Shown: in pieces, positions 51,525 to 61,100 of the stretch
Position numbering within the stretch: position 1 is the stretch's first letter
How the letters are laid out: the number at the start of each line of letters is the position of its first letter
DNA from: Dyella_A sp050749815
GTDB lineage: Bacteria; Pseudomonadota; Gammaproteobacteria; Xanthomonadales; Rhodanobacteraceae
Reading direction: 5' to 3'
Assembly: GCF_050749815.1 (NCBI RefSeq)
Contig: NZ_CP192735.1
Location: 2,728,001 to 2,792,000 of the forward strand
Length of the DNA: 64,000 nt
The notes under the pieces: model-generated
What the model saw: the letters and a program-made list of their open reading frames with translations, nothing else
Told to the model about the DNA's origin: nothing
Databases searched by the model: none
Position numbers and translations under genes: made by a program

Positions 51525-51555
51525 GCTTGCTATTAGATAGCGCGCTATGTATATT
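51525..51555. promoter_or_regulatory. OhrR-type operator and promoter of ohrR
   Basis: GCTTGCTATT at 51525-51534, AG, then ATAGCGCGC at 51537-51545 form the operator candidate, which includes the 12-bp palindrome ATAGCGCGCTAT (51537-51548). A -35 TTGCTA (51528) and -10 TATATT (51550-51555) are spaced 16 bp, so a bound repressor would block polymerase. The same sequence recurs, inverted, upstream of ohr (19 of 21 positions identical). Confidence 0.7.
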
Positions 51556-51563
51556 GCCGTCCC

Positions 51564-52025
51564 ATGAGCACACGCCGCACCCCCGAGACCAAACCCGCGC
51601 CGCTGCGGCTCGACCAGCAGCTGTGCTTTTCGCTGTATTCGGCGCAGCTGGCGATGACCAAGGTCTACCGCAAGCTGCTCGCCGACCTCGACCTCACCTA
51701 TCCGCAGTATCTGGTGATGCTGGTGCTGTGGGAGGGCGATGGCCTCACCGTCTCGCAGATCGGCGAACGGCTGTTCCTCGACTCGGCCACGCTCACGCCC
51801 CTGCTCAAGCGACTGGAGGCCGCCGGCCTGCTGAGCCGACGGCGCGCGGCCGAAGACGAGCGCCAGGTCGTCATCTCGTTGACCGCCGAGGGCCGCGCGC
51901 TGCGGCGCAAGGCTGGCGCCGTGCCCGCAGCCGTGTTCTGCGCCACCGGCTGCGAACTGGACCAGCTGCTGGAGCTCAAGGCGCAGCTGGACGGGCTGCG
52001 CGCCCGGCTGGCCGAGCACCCGTGA
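51564..52025 (+). CDS. ohrR: Organic-hydroperoxide-sensing MarR repressor
   Basis: A 153-residue MarR-family regulator. The reactive Cys21 lies in RLDQQLCFSLYSAQLAMTKVY, the classic OhrR position; Cys126 and Cys130 (VFCATGCEL) could resolve a disulfide, so it appears to be the 2-Cys type. The winged helix (LTVSQIGERLFLDSATLTPLLKRLEAAGLLSRRR) binds DNA. Oxidation by organic hydroperoxides releases it from DNA. The -10 hexamer ends 8 bp before the ATG, with no ribosome-binding site, so the mRNA may be leaderless. ohr follows. Confidence 0.93.
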   Translation: MSTRRTPETKPAPLRLDQQLCFSLYSAQLAMTKVYRKLLADLDLTYPQYLVMLVLWEGDGLTVSQIGERLFLDSATLTPLLKRLEAAGLLSRRRAAEDERQVVISLTAEGRALRRKAGAVPAAVFCATGCELDQLLELKAQLDGLRARLAEHP

Positions 52026-52071
52026 CCCCTCCGCGCGCCATGACCTCGGTCGAATCCGCACCAAATAAATC

Positions 52072-52092
52072 GCGCGCTATTAAATAGCAAGC
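52072..52092. promoter_or_regulatory. OhrR-type operator upstream of ohr
   Basis: This is the inverted counterpart of 51525-51545: GCGCGCTAT, TA, AATAGCAAGC. It lies 42 bp before the ohr start, among AT-rich sequence (CAATATCTATT) that could be the promoter. It implies ohr is transcribed separately and repressed by the same protein. Confidence 0.68.
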
Positions 52093-52133
52093 AATATCTA
52101 TTCAACCCGAACCAACCACCAAGGAGACACCCC

Positions 52134-52559
52134 ATGTCCATCGAAAACGTTCTGTATCGCGCCCACGCCCAGGCCACCGGCGGCCGTGATGGCCGCGCCA
52201 TCTCATCGGACAACGTGCTCGACGTGAAGCTCACCACGCCCAAGGAGCTCGGCGGCGCCGGCGGCACCGGCACCAATCCGGAACAGCTGTTCGCCGCCGG
52301 CTACTCGGCATGCTTCCTGGGGGCGATGAAGTTCGTCGCCGGCCAGCAGAAGATCGTCCTGCCCGCCGACACCCGCATCGAGGGCAGCGTCGGGATCGGT
52401 CCGATCCCGGCCGGCTTCGGCATCGAAGTGGCGCTGACGATCAGCGTGCCCGGCATGGAGCGCAGCGCCGCCGAGGCGCTGGTGGCGAAGGCGCATGAAG
52501 TGTGCCCGTACTCCAACGCGACGCGCGGCAACATCGACGTCACCCTCACCGTGGTCTGA
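52134..52559 (+). CDS. ohr: Organic hydroperoxide resistance protein (Ohr)
   Basis: A 141-residue thiol peroxidase of the OsmC/Ohr family that reduces organic (lipid) hydroperoxides. Reactive Cys60 in GYSACFLGAM and Cys124 in HEVCPYSNATRGNIDV are both present, with Arg21 and Glu50 in place for the active site. Start ATG 52134 has AAGGAG 7-8 bp upstream. Its operator at 52072-52092 links it to OhrR. Confidence 0.96.
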   Translation: MSIENVLYRAHAQATGGRDGRAISSDNVLDVKLTTPKELGGAGGTGTNPEQLFAAGYSACFLGAMKFVAGQQKIVLPADTRIEGSVGIGPIPAGFGIEVALTISVPGMERSAAEALVAKAHEVCPYSNATRGNIDVTLTVV

Positions 52560-52568
52560 AGTGGACAC

Positions 52569-52598
52569 CGCCGCCGTGGCCAAGCCGCGGCGGCGGCG
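52569..52598 (+). terminator. Weak hairpin after ohr
   Basis: CGCCGCCG (52569-52576) pairs with CGGCGGCG (52591-52598) around a 14-nt loop; only two T follow, so termination may be partial and the GIY-YIG gene 17 bp further could be read through. Confidence 0.35.
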
Positions 52599-52614
52599 TT
52601 CTACACTGGGCCGC

Positions 52615-52941
52615 ATGACCTCAGGCGCGGCCAGCCCGCTTCCCGATGCGCACGACATGCCATGGCCCGAGTCCGGCCAATGGTGTGTGTATCTGATCGA
52701 GTGCATCAACGGCGCTTGGTACGCCGGCATCAGCAACGCCCTGGCCGCCCGCTACGCGGCCCATGCGGCCGGACGCGGCGCCCGATACACGCGTGCCAAT
52801 CCTCCCCGCCGGCTGCTCGGCTGGCGCCCCTACCCCGACCGCGCCAGCGCTTCGCGCGCCGAAGCGGCGATCAAAAAGCTTCCGAAGGGGCAAAAGATGG
52901 CGTTTCTCAGGGCTGACGACGGCGCCGGGAAAAAATCTTAG
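52615..52941 (+). CDS. GIY-YIG nuclease superfamily protein (YhbQ/UPF0213-like)
   Basis: A 108-residue protein with one GIY-YIG domain (about 22-100): WCVYLIECINGAWYAGISNALAARYAAHAAGRGARYTR, then the Glu in ASRAEAAIKKLPKGQK. The two Tyr and the Arg/Glu of the active site are present. Stand-alone members of this size are small nucleases of unclear cellular role. ATG 52615 is chosen by family length; TACACT (52602-52607) may be a -10. It follows ohr by 55 bp. Confidence 0.88.
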   Translation: MTSGAASPLPDAHDMPWPESGQWCVYLIECINGAWYAGISNALAARYAAHAAGRGARYTRANPPRRLLGWRPYPDRASASRAEAAIKKLPKGQKMAFLRADDGAGKKS

Positions 52942-53153
52942 ATTGCGCTCAAGCCATTCATTCCCATCGATTTTCCAGCTTGGCAACGCTGATTTTCGAA
53001 AATCGGCCAAAAATAAATAAGGCATTGCCCGCGGCAGATAGAGTACGCTGGCGAAGTAGTGCTTGAGGCTGAGTTCGGCTGCACTGCGTCATCCTGCGGC
53101 GAGTCTGCCTCACTCCACGCCGTATACATCCATGTGTCAAAGGTTAAAGCGTC
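52942..53153 (+). other. AT-rich leader region of the cold-shock gene
   Basis: This 212-bp gap is much richer in A+T than the rest of the window. It contains the perfect 14-bp palindrome GATTTTCGAAAATC at 52991-53004 and AAAATAAATAAGG at 53010-53022. A long 5' leader is common for cold-shock mRNAs. No exact promoter could be assigned. Confidence 0.5.
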
Positions 53154-53363
53154 ATGTCAAATCGTCAGAGCGGTACCGTCAAGTGGTTCAACGATGCCAA
53201 GGGCTTCGGCTTCATCAGCCCGGAAAGTGGTGACGACCTGTTCGTCCACTTCCGCGCCATCCAGGGCACCGGCTTCAAGTCGCTGCAGGAAGGCCAGAAG
53301 GTCACCTTCGTCGTGACCAAGGGCCCGAAGGGTCTGCAGGCGGACGAAGTCCAGGCTGTCTAA
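53154..53363 (+). CDS. Cold-shock protein (CspA family)
   Basis: A 69-residue single-strand nucleic-acid-binding protein with one cold-shock domain: GTVKWFNDAKGFGFISPESG (RNP1 KGFGFI) and DLFVHFRAIQG (RNP2). It melts RNA structure and may aid translation or antitermination. ATG 53154 gives the family N-terminus MSNRQSGTVKWF. A strong terminator follows 27 bp later. Confidence 0.96.
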   Translation: MSNRQSGTVKWFNDAKGFGFISPESGDDLFVHFRAIQGTGFKSLQEGQKVTFVVTKGPKGLQADEVQAV

Positions 53364-53390
53364 GCCACCGCCTGGTTCGCCAGGCAAAGA

Positions 53391-53421
53391 AAAGCCCGCG
53401 CTTGCGCGGGCTTTTTCTTTT
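53391..53421. terminator. Bidirectional terminator between the cold-shock gene and lpdA
   Basis: AAAGCCCGCGC pairs with GCGCGGGCTTT around TT, with T-runs to the right (CTTTTTCTTTT) and A-rich sequence to the left. It can end the cold-shock transcript from the left and the aceF-lpdA transcript from the right. Confidence 0.92.
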
Positions 53422-53458
53422 CTGGAGTCCGCTGCCGTGCCGAGGCACGGCGACCGGC

Positions 53459-55228
53459 TCACTTCTTCTTCGGGATGTACAGGTCGGTGATGGTGCCTTC
53501 GTAGACCTCCGCCGCCATGCCCACCGATTCGCCCAGCGTGGGATGCGGATGGATGGTCAGGCCGATGTCGGCCGCTTCCGCGCCCATCTCGATCGCCAGC
53601 GCGATTTCGCTGATCAGGTCGCCCGCATGGGTGCCCACGATGCCGCCGCCGACCACGCGATGGGTCGCCTCGTCGAACAGCAGCTTGGTGAAGCCCTCGG
53701 TGCGGTCGTTGCCGATGGCGCGGCCGCTGGCCGCCCACGGGAACTTGCCCACGCCGATCTTCAGGCCCTTTTCCTTGGCCTCGCGCTCGGTGACGCCGAC
53801 CCAGGCGATCTCCGGGTCGGTGTACGCCACCGACGGAATCACCCGCGCATCGAAGTGGCTCTTCTGCCCGGCGGCGGCCTCGGCGGCCACCTTGCCCTCG
53901 TGCGTGGCCTTGTGCGCCAGCATGGGCTGGCCGACCAGGTCGCCGATGGCGAAGATGTGCGGCACGTTGGTACGCATCTGCGTATCGACGTTGATGAAAC
54001 CGCGCTCGGTGACCGCCACGCCGGCTTTTTCCGCGCCGATCTTGGCGCCGTTGGGCGAGCGGCCCACCGACACCAGAACGCGGTCGAACGCCGTGTCAGC
54101 CGGGATGCTCTCGCCCTCGTAGCTCACCTCGATGCCCTGCTTGGTGGCCTTGGCCGAGGTGACCTTGGTCTTGAGGTGGATGCCCTTGAGCTTCTTGCCC
54201 AGGCGCTGCGCCAGCGGCTTGATCAGGTCGGCGTCGGCGCCGGGGATGATCTGGTCCATGAACTCGACCACGGTCACCGCGCTGCCGAGCGCGGAATACA
54301 CCGTGGCCATTTCCAGGCCGATGATGCCGCCGCCTACGACGAGCAGCTTCTTCGGCACGTCCTTCAGCTCCAGCGCGCGGGTGGAATCGAGCACGCGCTC
54401 GTCGTCCCACGGGAACATGCCCAGCTTCACCGACTGCGAGCCGGCGGCGATGATCGCCTGCTCGAAGCGGATCAGCTTCACGCCGTCGGCCGTCTGCACT
54501 TCCATCTCGTTCGGCGAAACGAATGCGCCGACGCCCTGCACCGTGCGCACCTTGCGCTGCTTGGCCATGCCGGACAGCCCGCCGGTGAGCTTGCCGACCA
54601 CCTTGGACTTGAAGTCGCGCAGCTTGTCGATGTCGATACTCGGCTTGCCGAAGCTCACGCCGTGCGCGGCCATCGCCTCGGCCTCGTCGATCACCGCGGC
54701 GGCATGCAGCAAGGCCTTGGACGGAATGCAGCCGACGTTGAGGCAGACACCGCCGAGCGTGTCGTAGCGCTCCACCAGCACCGTATCCAGGCCCAGATCG
54801 GCGGCGCGAAACGCCGCCGTGTAGCCGCCGGGGCCGGAGCCGAGCACCACCATCCGGCAGGTGATGTCCGCGGTGCGCCCGGATGCACCGGCCGCCTGCG
54901 GAGCAGCCGCAGCCGCGGGGGCGGGCGCCGGAGCGGCCGGAGTCGGCGCAGGCGAAGCTGTAGGCGCCGGTGCCGCGGCTTGCTCCTCGTGGCTTTCCAG
55001 CACGGCGATCAGCGTGCCTTCGGACACTTCGTCGCCCACTTTCAGCTTGAGCGCGGTGATGACGCCAGCGGCGGTGGAGGGGATCTCCATCGTCGCCTTG
55101 TCCGATTCCAGCGTGATCAGGCTCTGGTCCTTGGCGACGGTGTCGCCTTCCTTCACCAGCACCTCGATCACCGGCACATTGTCGTGACCGCCGATGTCGG
55201 GAACCTTGATGTCGATGGTGCTTGCCAT
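53459..55228 (-). CDS. lpdA: Dihydrolipoyl dehydrogenase with N-terminal lipoyl domain (E3)
   Basis: A 589-residue E3 of pyruvate dehydrogenase. Residues 1-80 are a lipoyl domain with target Lys44 in LESDKATMEIP, then an Ala/Pro-rich linker (about 97-130), then the flavoprotein: GSGPGGYTAAFRAADLG, redox GGVCLNVGCIPSKALL, NAD site VVGGGIIGLEMA and C-terminal base pair in IHPHPTLGES. Lipoylated E3s are known in several proteobacteria. Start ATG 55228. The aceF stop is 97 bp upstream. No E1 gene is in the window. Confidence 0.96.
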   Translation of the reverse strand: MASTIDIKVPDIGGHDNVPVIEVLVKEGDTVAKDQSLITLESDKATMEIPSTAAGVITALKLKVGDEVSEGTLIAVLESHEEQAAAPAPTASPAPTPAAPAPAPAAAAAPQAAGASGRTADITCRMVVLGSGPGGYTAAFRAADLGLDTVLVERYDTLGGVCLNVGCIPSKALLHAAAVIDEAEAMAAHGVSFGKPSIDIDKLRDFKSKVVGKLTGGLSGMAKQRKVRTVQGVGAFVSPNEMEVQTADGVKLIRFEQAIIAAGSQSVKLGMFPWDDERVLDSTRALELKDVPKKLLVVGGGIIGLEMATVYSALGSAVTVVEFMDQIIPGADADLIKPLAQRLGKKLKGIHLKTKVTSAKATKQGIEVSYEGESIPADTAFDRVLVSVGRSPNGAKIGAEKAGVAVTERGFINVDTQMRTNVPHIFAIGDLVGQPMLAHKATHEGKVAAEAAAGQKSHFDARVIPSVAYTDPEIAWVGVTEREAKEKGLKIGVGKFPWAASGRAIGNDRTEGFTKLLFDEATHRVVGGGIVGTHAGDLISEIALAIEMGAEAADIGLTIHPHPTLGESVGMAAEVYEGTITDLYIPKKK

Positions 55229-55291
55229 GGGGGAATCCTTGGATGTTCTTGTTCGCGGCCAAGCGCCTCTCACGGGACGCGGCCCTCACCC

Positions 55292-55316
55292 GCCTGCTCC
55301 CGACCAGGGAGCAGGC
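55292..55316. repeat. Perfect hairpin between aceF and lpdA
   Basis: GCCTGCTCCC (55292-55301), loop GACCA, GGGAGCAGGC (55307-55316). It has no T-run, so it may act in mRNA processing or stability rather than termination. Confidence 0.5.
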
Positions 55317-55325
55317 ACGGGGGCG

Positions 55326-57023
55326 TCAGAGCAGCAGGCGGCGGATGTCGCCCAGCTGCTGCGCGAGGAACGCGGCGAAGCGCGCGGCGAGCGCGCCGTC
55401 GATCACGCGGTGGTCGTAGGACAGCGACAGCGGCAGCATCAGCCGCGGCGCGAACTCCTTGCCGTTCCACACCGGCTTCATCGCCGCCTTGGACACGCCA
55501 AGGATCGCCACCTCCGGCGCGTTGACGATCGGCGTGAACGCGGTGCCGCCGATGCCGCCCAGCGAGGAGATCGAGAAGCAGCCGCCGGACATGTCGGCCG
55601 GGCCGAGCTTCTTGTCGCGCGCCTTCTTGGAGATCTCGCCCAGCTCGCGGGCGAGATCCAGCAGGCCCTTCTTGTCGACGTCGCGGATCACAGGCACCAC
55701 CAGGCCGTCGGGCGTGTCCACCGCGATGCCGATGTGGAAGTACTTCTTGAGCACCAGCTTTTCGCCGGTCTCGTCGAGCGAGGCGTTGAACTGCGGGAAC
55801 TGCTTCAACGCTGCCACCACCGCCTTCATCTGGAACACCAGCGGGGTGATCTTGAGATCCTTGTTCTCTTCGCCGAGCTTTTTGCGGAAGGCTTCCAGCT
55901 CGGTGATGTCGGCGTCCTCGTGCTGGGTGACGTGCGGGATCATCGCCCAGTTGCGCGCGAGGTTGGCGCCGGAAATCTTCTGGATGCGCGAGAGCGGCTT
56001 CTCCTCGATCTCGCCAAACTTGGCGAAGTCGACCTTCGGCCACGGCAGCAGGTTGAGCCCGCCACCGGCCGCCACCGGCGCGCCCTGCACCGGGCGGGCG
56101 CCCGAAGCGAGCGCGTGCTTGACGTAGGCGCTGACATCCTCGCGCTGGATACGGCCGCCGCGCCCCGAGCCCTTCACCTGGCTCACGTCCACACCCAGCT
56201 CGCGGGCGAACGCGCGGATCGCCGGGCTGGCGTAGGGCGCATCGCCCGGCATGACGATCTTGGCGTCGAACGGCGGGCGCGCCTGCGGCGGCACATCGCC
56301 TTCCGGCACGTTGCCCGGCAGCACGCCGCGAGCGGCGATCGGCGACGGCTGCTCCTGGACCTTCGGGCCGCCCTGCGCCACCGGCATGCCGGCAGCGGCG
56401 GGCACGGCGGCAGGCGCGCTCTCGCCAGCAGCCTCGATCAGCGCGATCAGGCTGCCCTCGGACACCTCGTCGCCGACCTTGAGCTTGAGCTCCTTCACCA
56501 CGCCGGCGAACGGCGCGGGCACTTCCATCGTGGCCTTGTCCGACTCCAGCGTGACCAGGCCCTGGTCCTTGCTCACCGTGTCGCCGACCTGCACCAGGAT
56601 CTCGATCACCGGCACACCGTCGAAACCGCCGATGTCCGGCACGCGGGCCTCGCGCACGCCGCCGGACGCGGCGGCCGGCGCCGGGGCCGGGGCCGGAGCG
56701 CTCTTGGCCGGCGCCTCGGCCTTGCCCGGTGCAGGCGCCGGAGCCGGAGCCGGGGTGGGGGCCGGGCTCGGGGCCGCAGCGGCGCCCTCGGCCTCGATCA
56801 TCGCGATCACCGTGCCCTCGGCCACCTCGTCGCCCAGCGCCACCTTGAGCTCCTTCACTACGCCGGCGAACGGCGCGGGAACCTCCATCGTGGCCTTGTC
56901 CGACTCCAGCGTGATCAGGCTCTGCTCTTTTTCGACGCGGTCGCCGACCTTGATCAAGATTTCGATCACCGGAACCTTGTCGCCGCCGATATCCGGAACG
57001 CGTGCTTCTTTGAGGTCGGCCAT
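55326..57023 (-). CDS. aceF: Dihydrolipoyllysine acetyltransferase (E2 of pyruvate dehydrogenase)
   Basis: A 565-residue E2 with two N-terminal lipoyl domains (first about 1-80 with Lys43 in LESDKATMEVP; second starting REARVPDIGG, about 125-200) and long Ala/Pro linkers. A peripheral-subunit-binding domain is next (ASPAIRAFARELGVDVSQVKGSGRGGRIQREDV), then the acetyltransferase core ending in SYDHRVIDGA with catalytic His538. Start ATG 57023. aceE is not upstream, where an ABC transporter operon diverges; it must be elsewhere. Confidence 0.96.
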   Translation of the reverse strand: MADLKEARVPDIGGDKVPVIEILIKVGDRVEKEQSLITLESDKATMEVPAPFAGVVKELKVALGDEVAEGTVIAMIEAEGAAAAPSPAPTPAPAPAPAPGKAEAPAKSAPAPAPAPAAASGGVREARVPDIGGFDGVPVIEILVQVGDTVSKDQGLVTLESDKATMEVPAPFAGVVKELKLKVGDEVSEGSLIALIEAAGESAPAAVPAAAGMPVAQGGPKVQEQPSPIAARGVLPGNVPEGDVPPQARPPFDAKIVMPGDAPYASPAIRAFARELGVDVSQVKGSGRGGRIQREDVSAYVKHALASGARPVQGAPVAAGGGLNLLPWPKVDFAKFGEIEEKPLSRIQKISGANLARNWAMIPHVTQHEDADITELEAFRKKLGEENKDLKITPLVFQMKAVVAALKQFPQFNASLDETGEKLVLKKYFHIGIAVDTPDGLVVPVIRDVDKKGLLDLARELGEISKKARDKKLGPADMSGGCFSISSLGGIGGTAFTPIVNAPEVAILGVSKAAMKPVWNGKEFAPRLMLPLSLSYDHRVIDGALAARFAAFLAQQLGDIRRLLL

Positions 57024-57232
57024 GGGGACTCCTGGGGGAATGGGGGCGGGCCGCGGGAAACGGGCCACGGCAAGACTTCCATCATAACCAAGGCGCGCTG
57101 GCGACGGGACTGAAAACGTGTGCATCGCCACCGTTCGCTCACGTATGGCATGACCTTGGGCGCATGCCGGCGCGGGCCCGGGCACGTACGCTGACCCCGC
57201 AGGCGCCGCATCCGCAGCGCAGGAGGGAACCC

Positions 57233-58117
57233 ATGCTGGCCATTCGCGACCTGTCCAAGACCTACGCCAACGGCGTGCGCGCGCTGCGCGAAGTGACGCT
57301 CGACATTCCGCACGGCATGTTCGGGCTGCTTGGCCCCAACGGGGCCGGCAAGTCGTCGCTGATGCGCACCATCGCCACACTGCAGGACCCGGACCGCGGC
57401 AGCATCACGCTAGACGGCCAGGATTTGCTGGCCGACAAGCCAGCCACGCGGCGCCTGCTCGGCTACCTGCCGCAGGAGTTCGGCGTCTACCCGAAGGTGT
57501 CGGCCGAGGCGATGCTCGACCACTTCGCGGTGCTCAAGGGCGTCACCGTGCGCGGCGAACGGCGCGAACTGGTGCATGCGCTGCTGCGCCAGGTGAACTT
57601 GTGGGACGTGCGCAAGCGCAAGCTCGGCACGTTTTCCGGCGGCATGCGCCAGCGCTTCGGCATTGCCCAGGCGCTGATCGGCGCGCCGCGGCTGGTGATC
57701 GTCGACGAGCCCACCGCCGGTCTCGACCCGGAAGAGCGCAACCGCTTCCTCAATCTGCTGGCGGAGATCGGCGAGCGCACGGTGGTGATCCTGTCCACCC
57801 ACATCGTGGAGGACGTCACCGACCTGTGCCCGCGCATGGCGATCCTCGCCCAGGGTCAGGTGCTGCTCACCGGCGAACCACTGGAGGCAATCGCCAGCCT
57901 CGAAGGCCGCGTGTGGCGACGCACGATCGACAAGCACGAACTGGACGGCTACCGCGCCCGCATGACCATCCTATCCACCCGGCTGATGGCCGGCCGCACG
58001 CAGATCCACGTGCTGGCCGACAGCTCGCCGGGCGAGGGCTTCGTGGCCGTCGCGCCGGACCTGGAAGACGTGTACTTCGGCCGCCTGCGGGCACAGGCCA
58101 CGACCCGCGCCGCCTGA
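57233..58117 (+). CDS. ABC transporter ATP-binding protein
   Basis: A 294-residue ABC ATPase. Walker A LLGPNGAGKSS, Q-loop YLPQEFGVYP, signature TFSGGMRQRFGIAQAL, Walker B LVIVDEPTAGLDPEERN and the switch His in STHIVEDV. It resembles ATPases of ABC-2 exporters with variable C-terminus (about 230-294). Start ATG 57233 (AGGAGG 7 bp upstream). The permease-peptidase fusion follows after 26 bp, so the two form one transporter. Confidence 0.93.
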   Translation: MLAIRDLSKTYANGVRALREVTLDIPHGMFGLLGPNGAGKSSLMRTIATLQDPDRGSITLDGQDLLADKPATRRLLGYLPQEFGVYPKVSAEAMLDHFAVLKGVTVRGERRELVHALLRQVNLWDVRKRKLGTFSGGMRQRFGIAQALIGAPRLVIVDEPTAGLDPEERNRFLNLLAEIGERTVVILSTHIVEDVTDLCPRMAILAQGQVLLTGEPLEAIASLEGRVWRRTIDKHELDGYRARMTILSTRLMAGRTQIHVLADSSPGEGFVAVAPDLEDVYFGRLRAQATTRAA

Positions 58118-58143
58118 CCGCGCCGCCACGCAGGGACGACTCC

Positions 58144-61100
58144 ATGTTCTTCGAGATCTTCCGCTTCGAATGGCGCCAGCAGCTGCGCTCGCCGCTGTTC
58201 TGGGTGATCGCGGCGGTGTTCGCCGCGATGGCCTTCACCCTCACCAGCACCGACGCGGTGGCGCTCGGCGGCGCCACCGGCAACGTCTGGCGCAACGCGC
58301 CGATGGTGACGGTGAAGCTGATGTCGGTGCTCACCGTGTTCAGCATCTTCCTGGTGGCGCTGTTCGTGGCCGGCGCGGCGCTGCGCGACTTCGATCTGCG
58401 CACCGCCGAGCTGATGTTCACCACGCCGGTAAGCCGGCGCGCCTACCTGGGCGGACGCTTCGCCGCGGGCTACCTGGCCTGCCTGGCGATCCTCGCCGTA
58501 TGCGCGCTGGGGCTGGCCGCCGGTGGACTGATGCCGTGGCTGGATGCGGCGCGGCTGGGGCCACCGCGCGCGATCGGCTACCTGTGGTCGCTGGCGGTGA
58601 TGGTGGCGCCCTCGATGCTGTTCATCGCCGGGCTGCTGTTTCTCATCGCCACCACCACGCGCTCGCTGCTGGCCACCTATGTGGGCGTGGTCGTGTACTT
58701 CGTGCTGCAGGTGATCACCGGCGCGCTGACCCGCGACGTGGACAATCACTGGCTGGCCGCCCTGCTCGATCCGTTCGGCGGGCGCACGTTGGCGATCGTC
58801 ACTCGTTACTGGTCGGCCGACGAACTCAACCACGCGCTGCCGCCGCTGAGCGGGATCCTGCTGTTCAACCGGTTGCTGTGGGGTGGCGTGGGGCTGGCGC
58901 TGTTCGCGGTGGCGTTCGCGCTGTTCCGGCCCGACCGCGAGGGCCTGTCGCTGCCCCGGCGCAAGATGCGCGCCGAGCCGCCGCTGCTGCGACCGGCCAC
59001 CAACGCTGCCATCGATGCCACGCTGGTGCGCGGCTGGCGCGCCACGCTGGCCCAGCTGCGCGCGCAGTGGCTGTTCGACACGCGCGCGGTGCTTACCGGC
59101 GTGCCGTTCCTGGTGATGCTGATCCTGGCGCTGGTCAATGTGCTGGCGATCCTGGCGCTGTCCGGCCAGCTCTACGGCACCGCCACCTACCCGGTGACCC
59201 ATCGCATGGTGGAGACGGTGGAAGGCGGCTTCCAGGTGATGCTCTACATCATCCTCACCTTCTACGCCGGCGAGCTGGTGTGGCGCGAACGCGCCGCCGG
59301 CGTGGCCGCGGTGAGCGACGCTTTCCCCACCCCGGACGGCGTGCCGCTGGTGGCCAAGCTGCTGGCGCTGTTCACCGTGGTGGGGGTGTTCCTCATCACC
59401 GGCAGTGTCGTGGCGATCGGCTGGCAGCTAGCGCACGGCTACACGCACCTGGAGCCGGGCCTGTATCTGGCCATGCTGGCGCTGGACGCTCTGCCCTACC
59501 TGCTGCTGGCCGCGCTGGCGGTGTTCTTCCAGGTCATCGCGAACAACCGCTTCCTCGGCTACCTGCTGACCATCGTGTGGCTGGTCGCCAGCCTGATCGG
59601 CTTCGGTCTGCTGGGCTGGGAGCACCACCTGTACAACTTCGGCACCGCGCCGGCGACGCCGTATTCCGACCTCAACGGCTTCGGCCATTTCCTGCCCGGT
59701 GCGCTGTGGTTCGACGGCTACTGGACGCTGCTGGCGATCGCGATGACGGTGGTGGCGGCGCTGTTCTGGGTGCGCGGCAGCGTGCAGGGCTGGCGCGAGC
59801 GCAAGCGCGAGGCGCGGGCTCGCCTCACGCCGCCGATGCGGCTGGCGCTGATCCTCGCTCTCGCCGGCTTCGCGCTGTGTGGTGGCTGGATCTACTACAA
59901 CACCAACGTGCTCAACGCGTACCGCACCGGCGACGACGCCAACCGCCTGCGCGCCGACTACGAGAAGCAATACGCCCGCTACGCCGGGCTGGCGCAGCCG
60001 CGCATCACCGCGGTGCAGGCCGACGTGGACCTCGACCTCGCGCGCCGCCGCCTGCACCTGGTGGCGCACATGACCCTGGTGAACCGGCACGACGCGCCGA
60101 TCCGCGAGCTGCATGTCAACACCGATACCGACTTCACCACCACGCTGGCATTCGCTCCACACGAAGCGGTGACCGTCGACGACCGTCTCGGCTATGCGAT
60201 CTACCGACTGAAGACGCCGCTGGCGCCCGGCGCCTCGATGCCGTTCGACGCCACGCTGGATTACGCGCCCAAGGGCTTCACCAACGCGCCGCAGGGCCAG
60301 TTCCTCGCCCACAACGGCACGTTCTTCAACAGCACCGTGCTGCCGCGCTTCGGCTACCAGCCGGACAACCAGCTCACCGACCGCAACACCCGCCGCAAGC
60401 TCGGCCTGAAGGAAGACGTGCCGCGCATGCCGCGCCTGGGCGACGAGGCGGCGCGCGCCAACACCTACATCAGCAACGACTCGGACTGGATCCACTTCGA
60501 CACCACCATCACCACCGCCGGCGACCAGATCGCGATGGCGCCGGGCTATCTGCAGAGCGAGACCCGCGCCGACGGCAAGCGCACGTTCCACTACGTGATG
60601 GACAAGCCGATGCTGGACTTCTTCTCGTGGATATCCGGCCGATACGCGGTGAAGAAGGATCACTGGCACGACATCGCGCTGGAGGTCTATTACAACCCCG
60701 CGCACGCCTGGAACGTGGACGACATGCTGCAGAGCGCGAAGGATTCGCTGGCCTACTACGAGGCGAATTTCTCGCCCTATCAGTTCCGCCAGCTGCGCAT
60801 CCTGGAATTTCCCAACTACGCCAGCTTCGCGCAGTCGTTCGCCAACACCATTCCGTTCTCCGAATCGGTGGGCTTCATTGCCGACCTGCGCGACCCGTCG
60901 AAGATCGACTACGCCTACTACGTCACCGCCCACGAGGTGGCGCACCAGTGGTGGGCGCATCAGGTGATCGGCGCCAACATGCAGGGCTCCACGCTGCTCA
61001 GCGAGTCGCTGGCGCAGTACTCGGCGCTGATGGTGATGAAGCACAGGTACGGCGCCGACCAGATGCGTCGCTTCCTCAAGTACGAGCTGGACAACTACCT

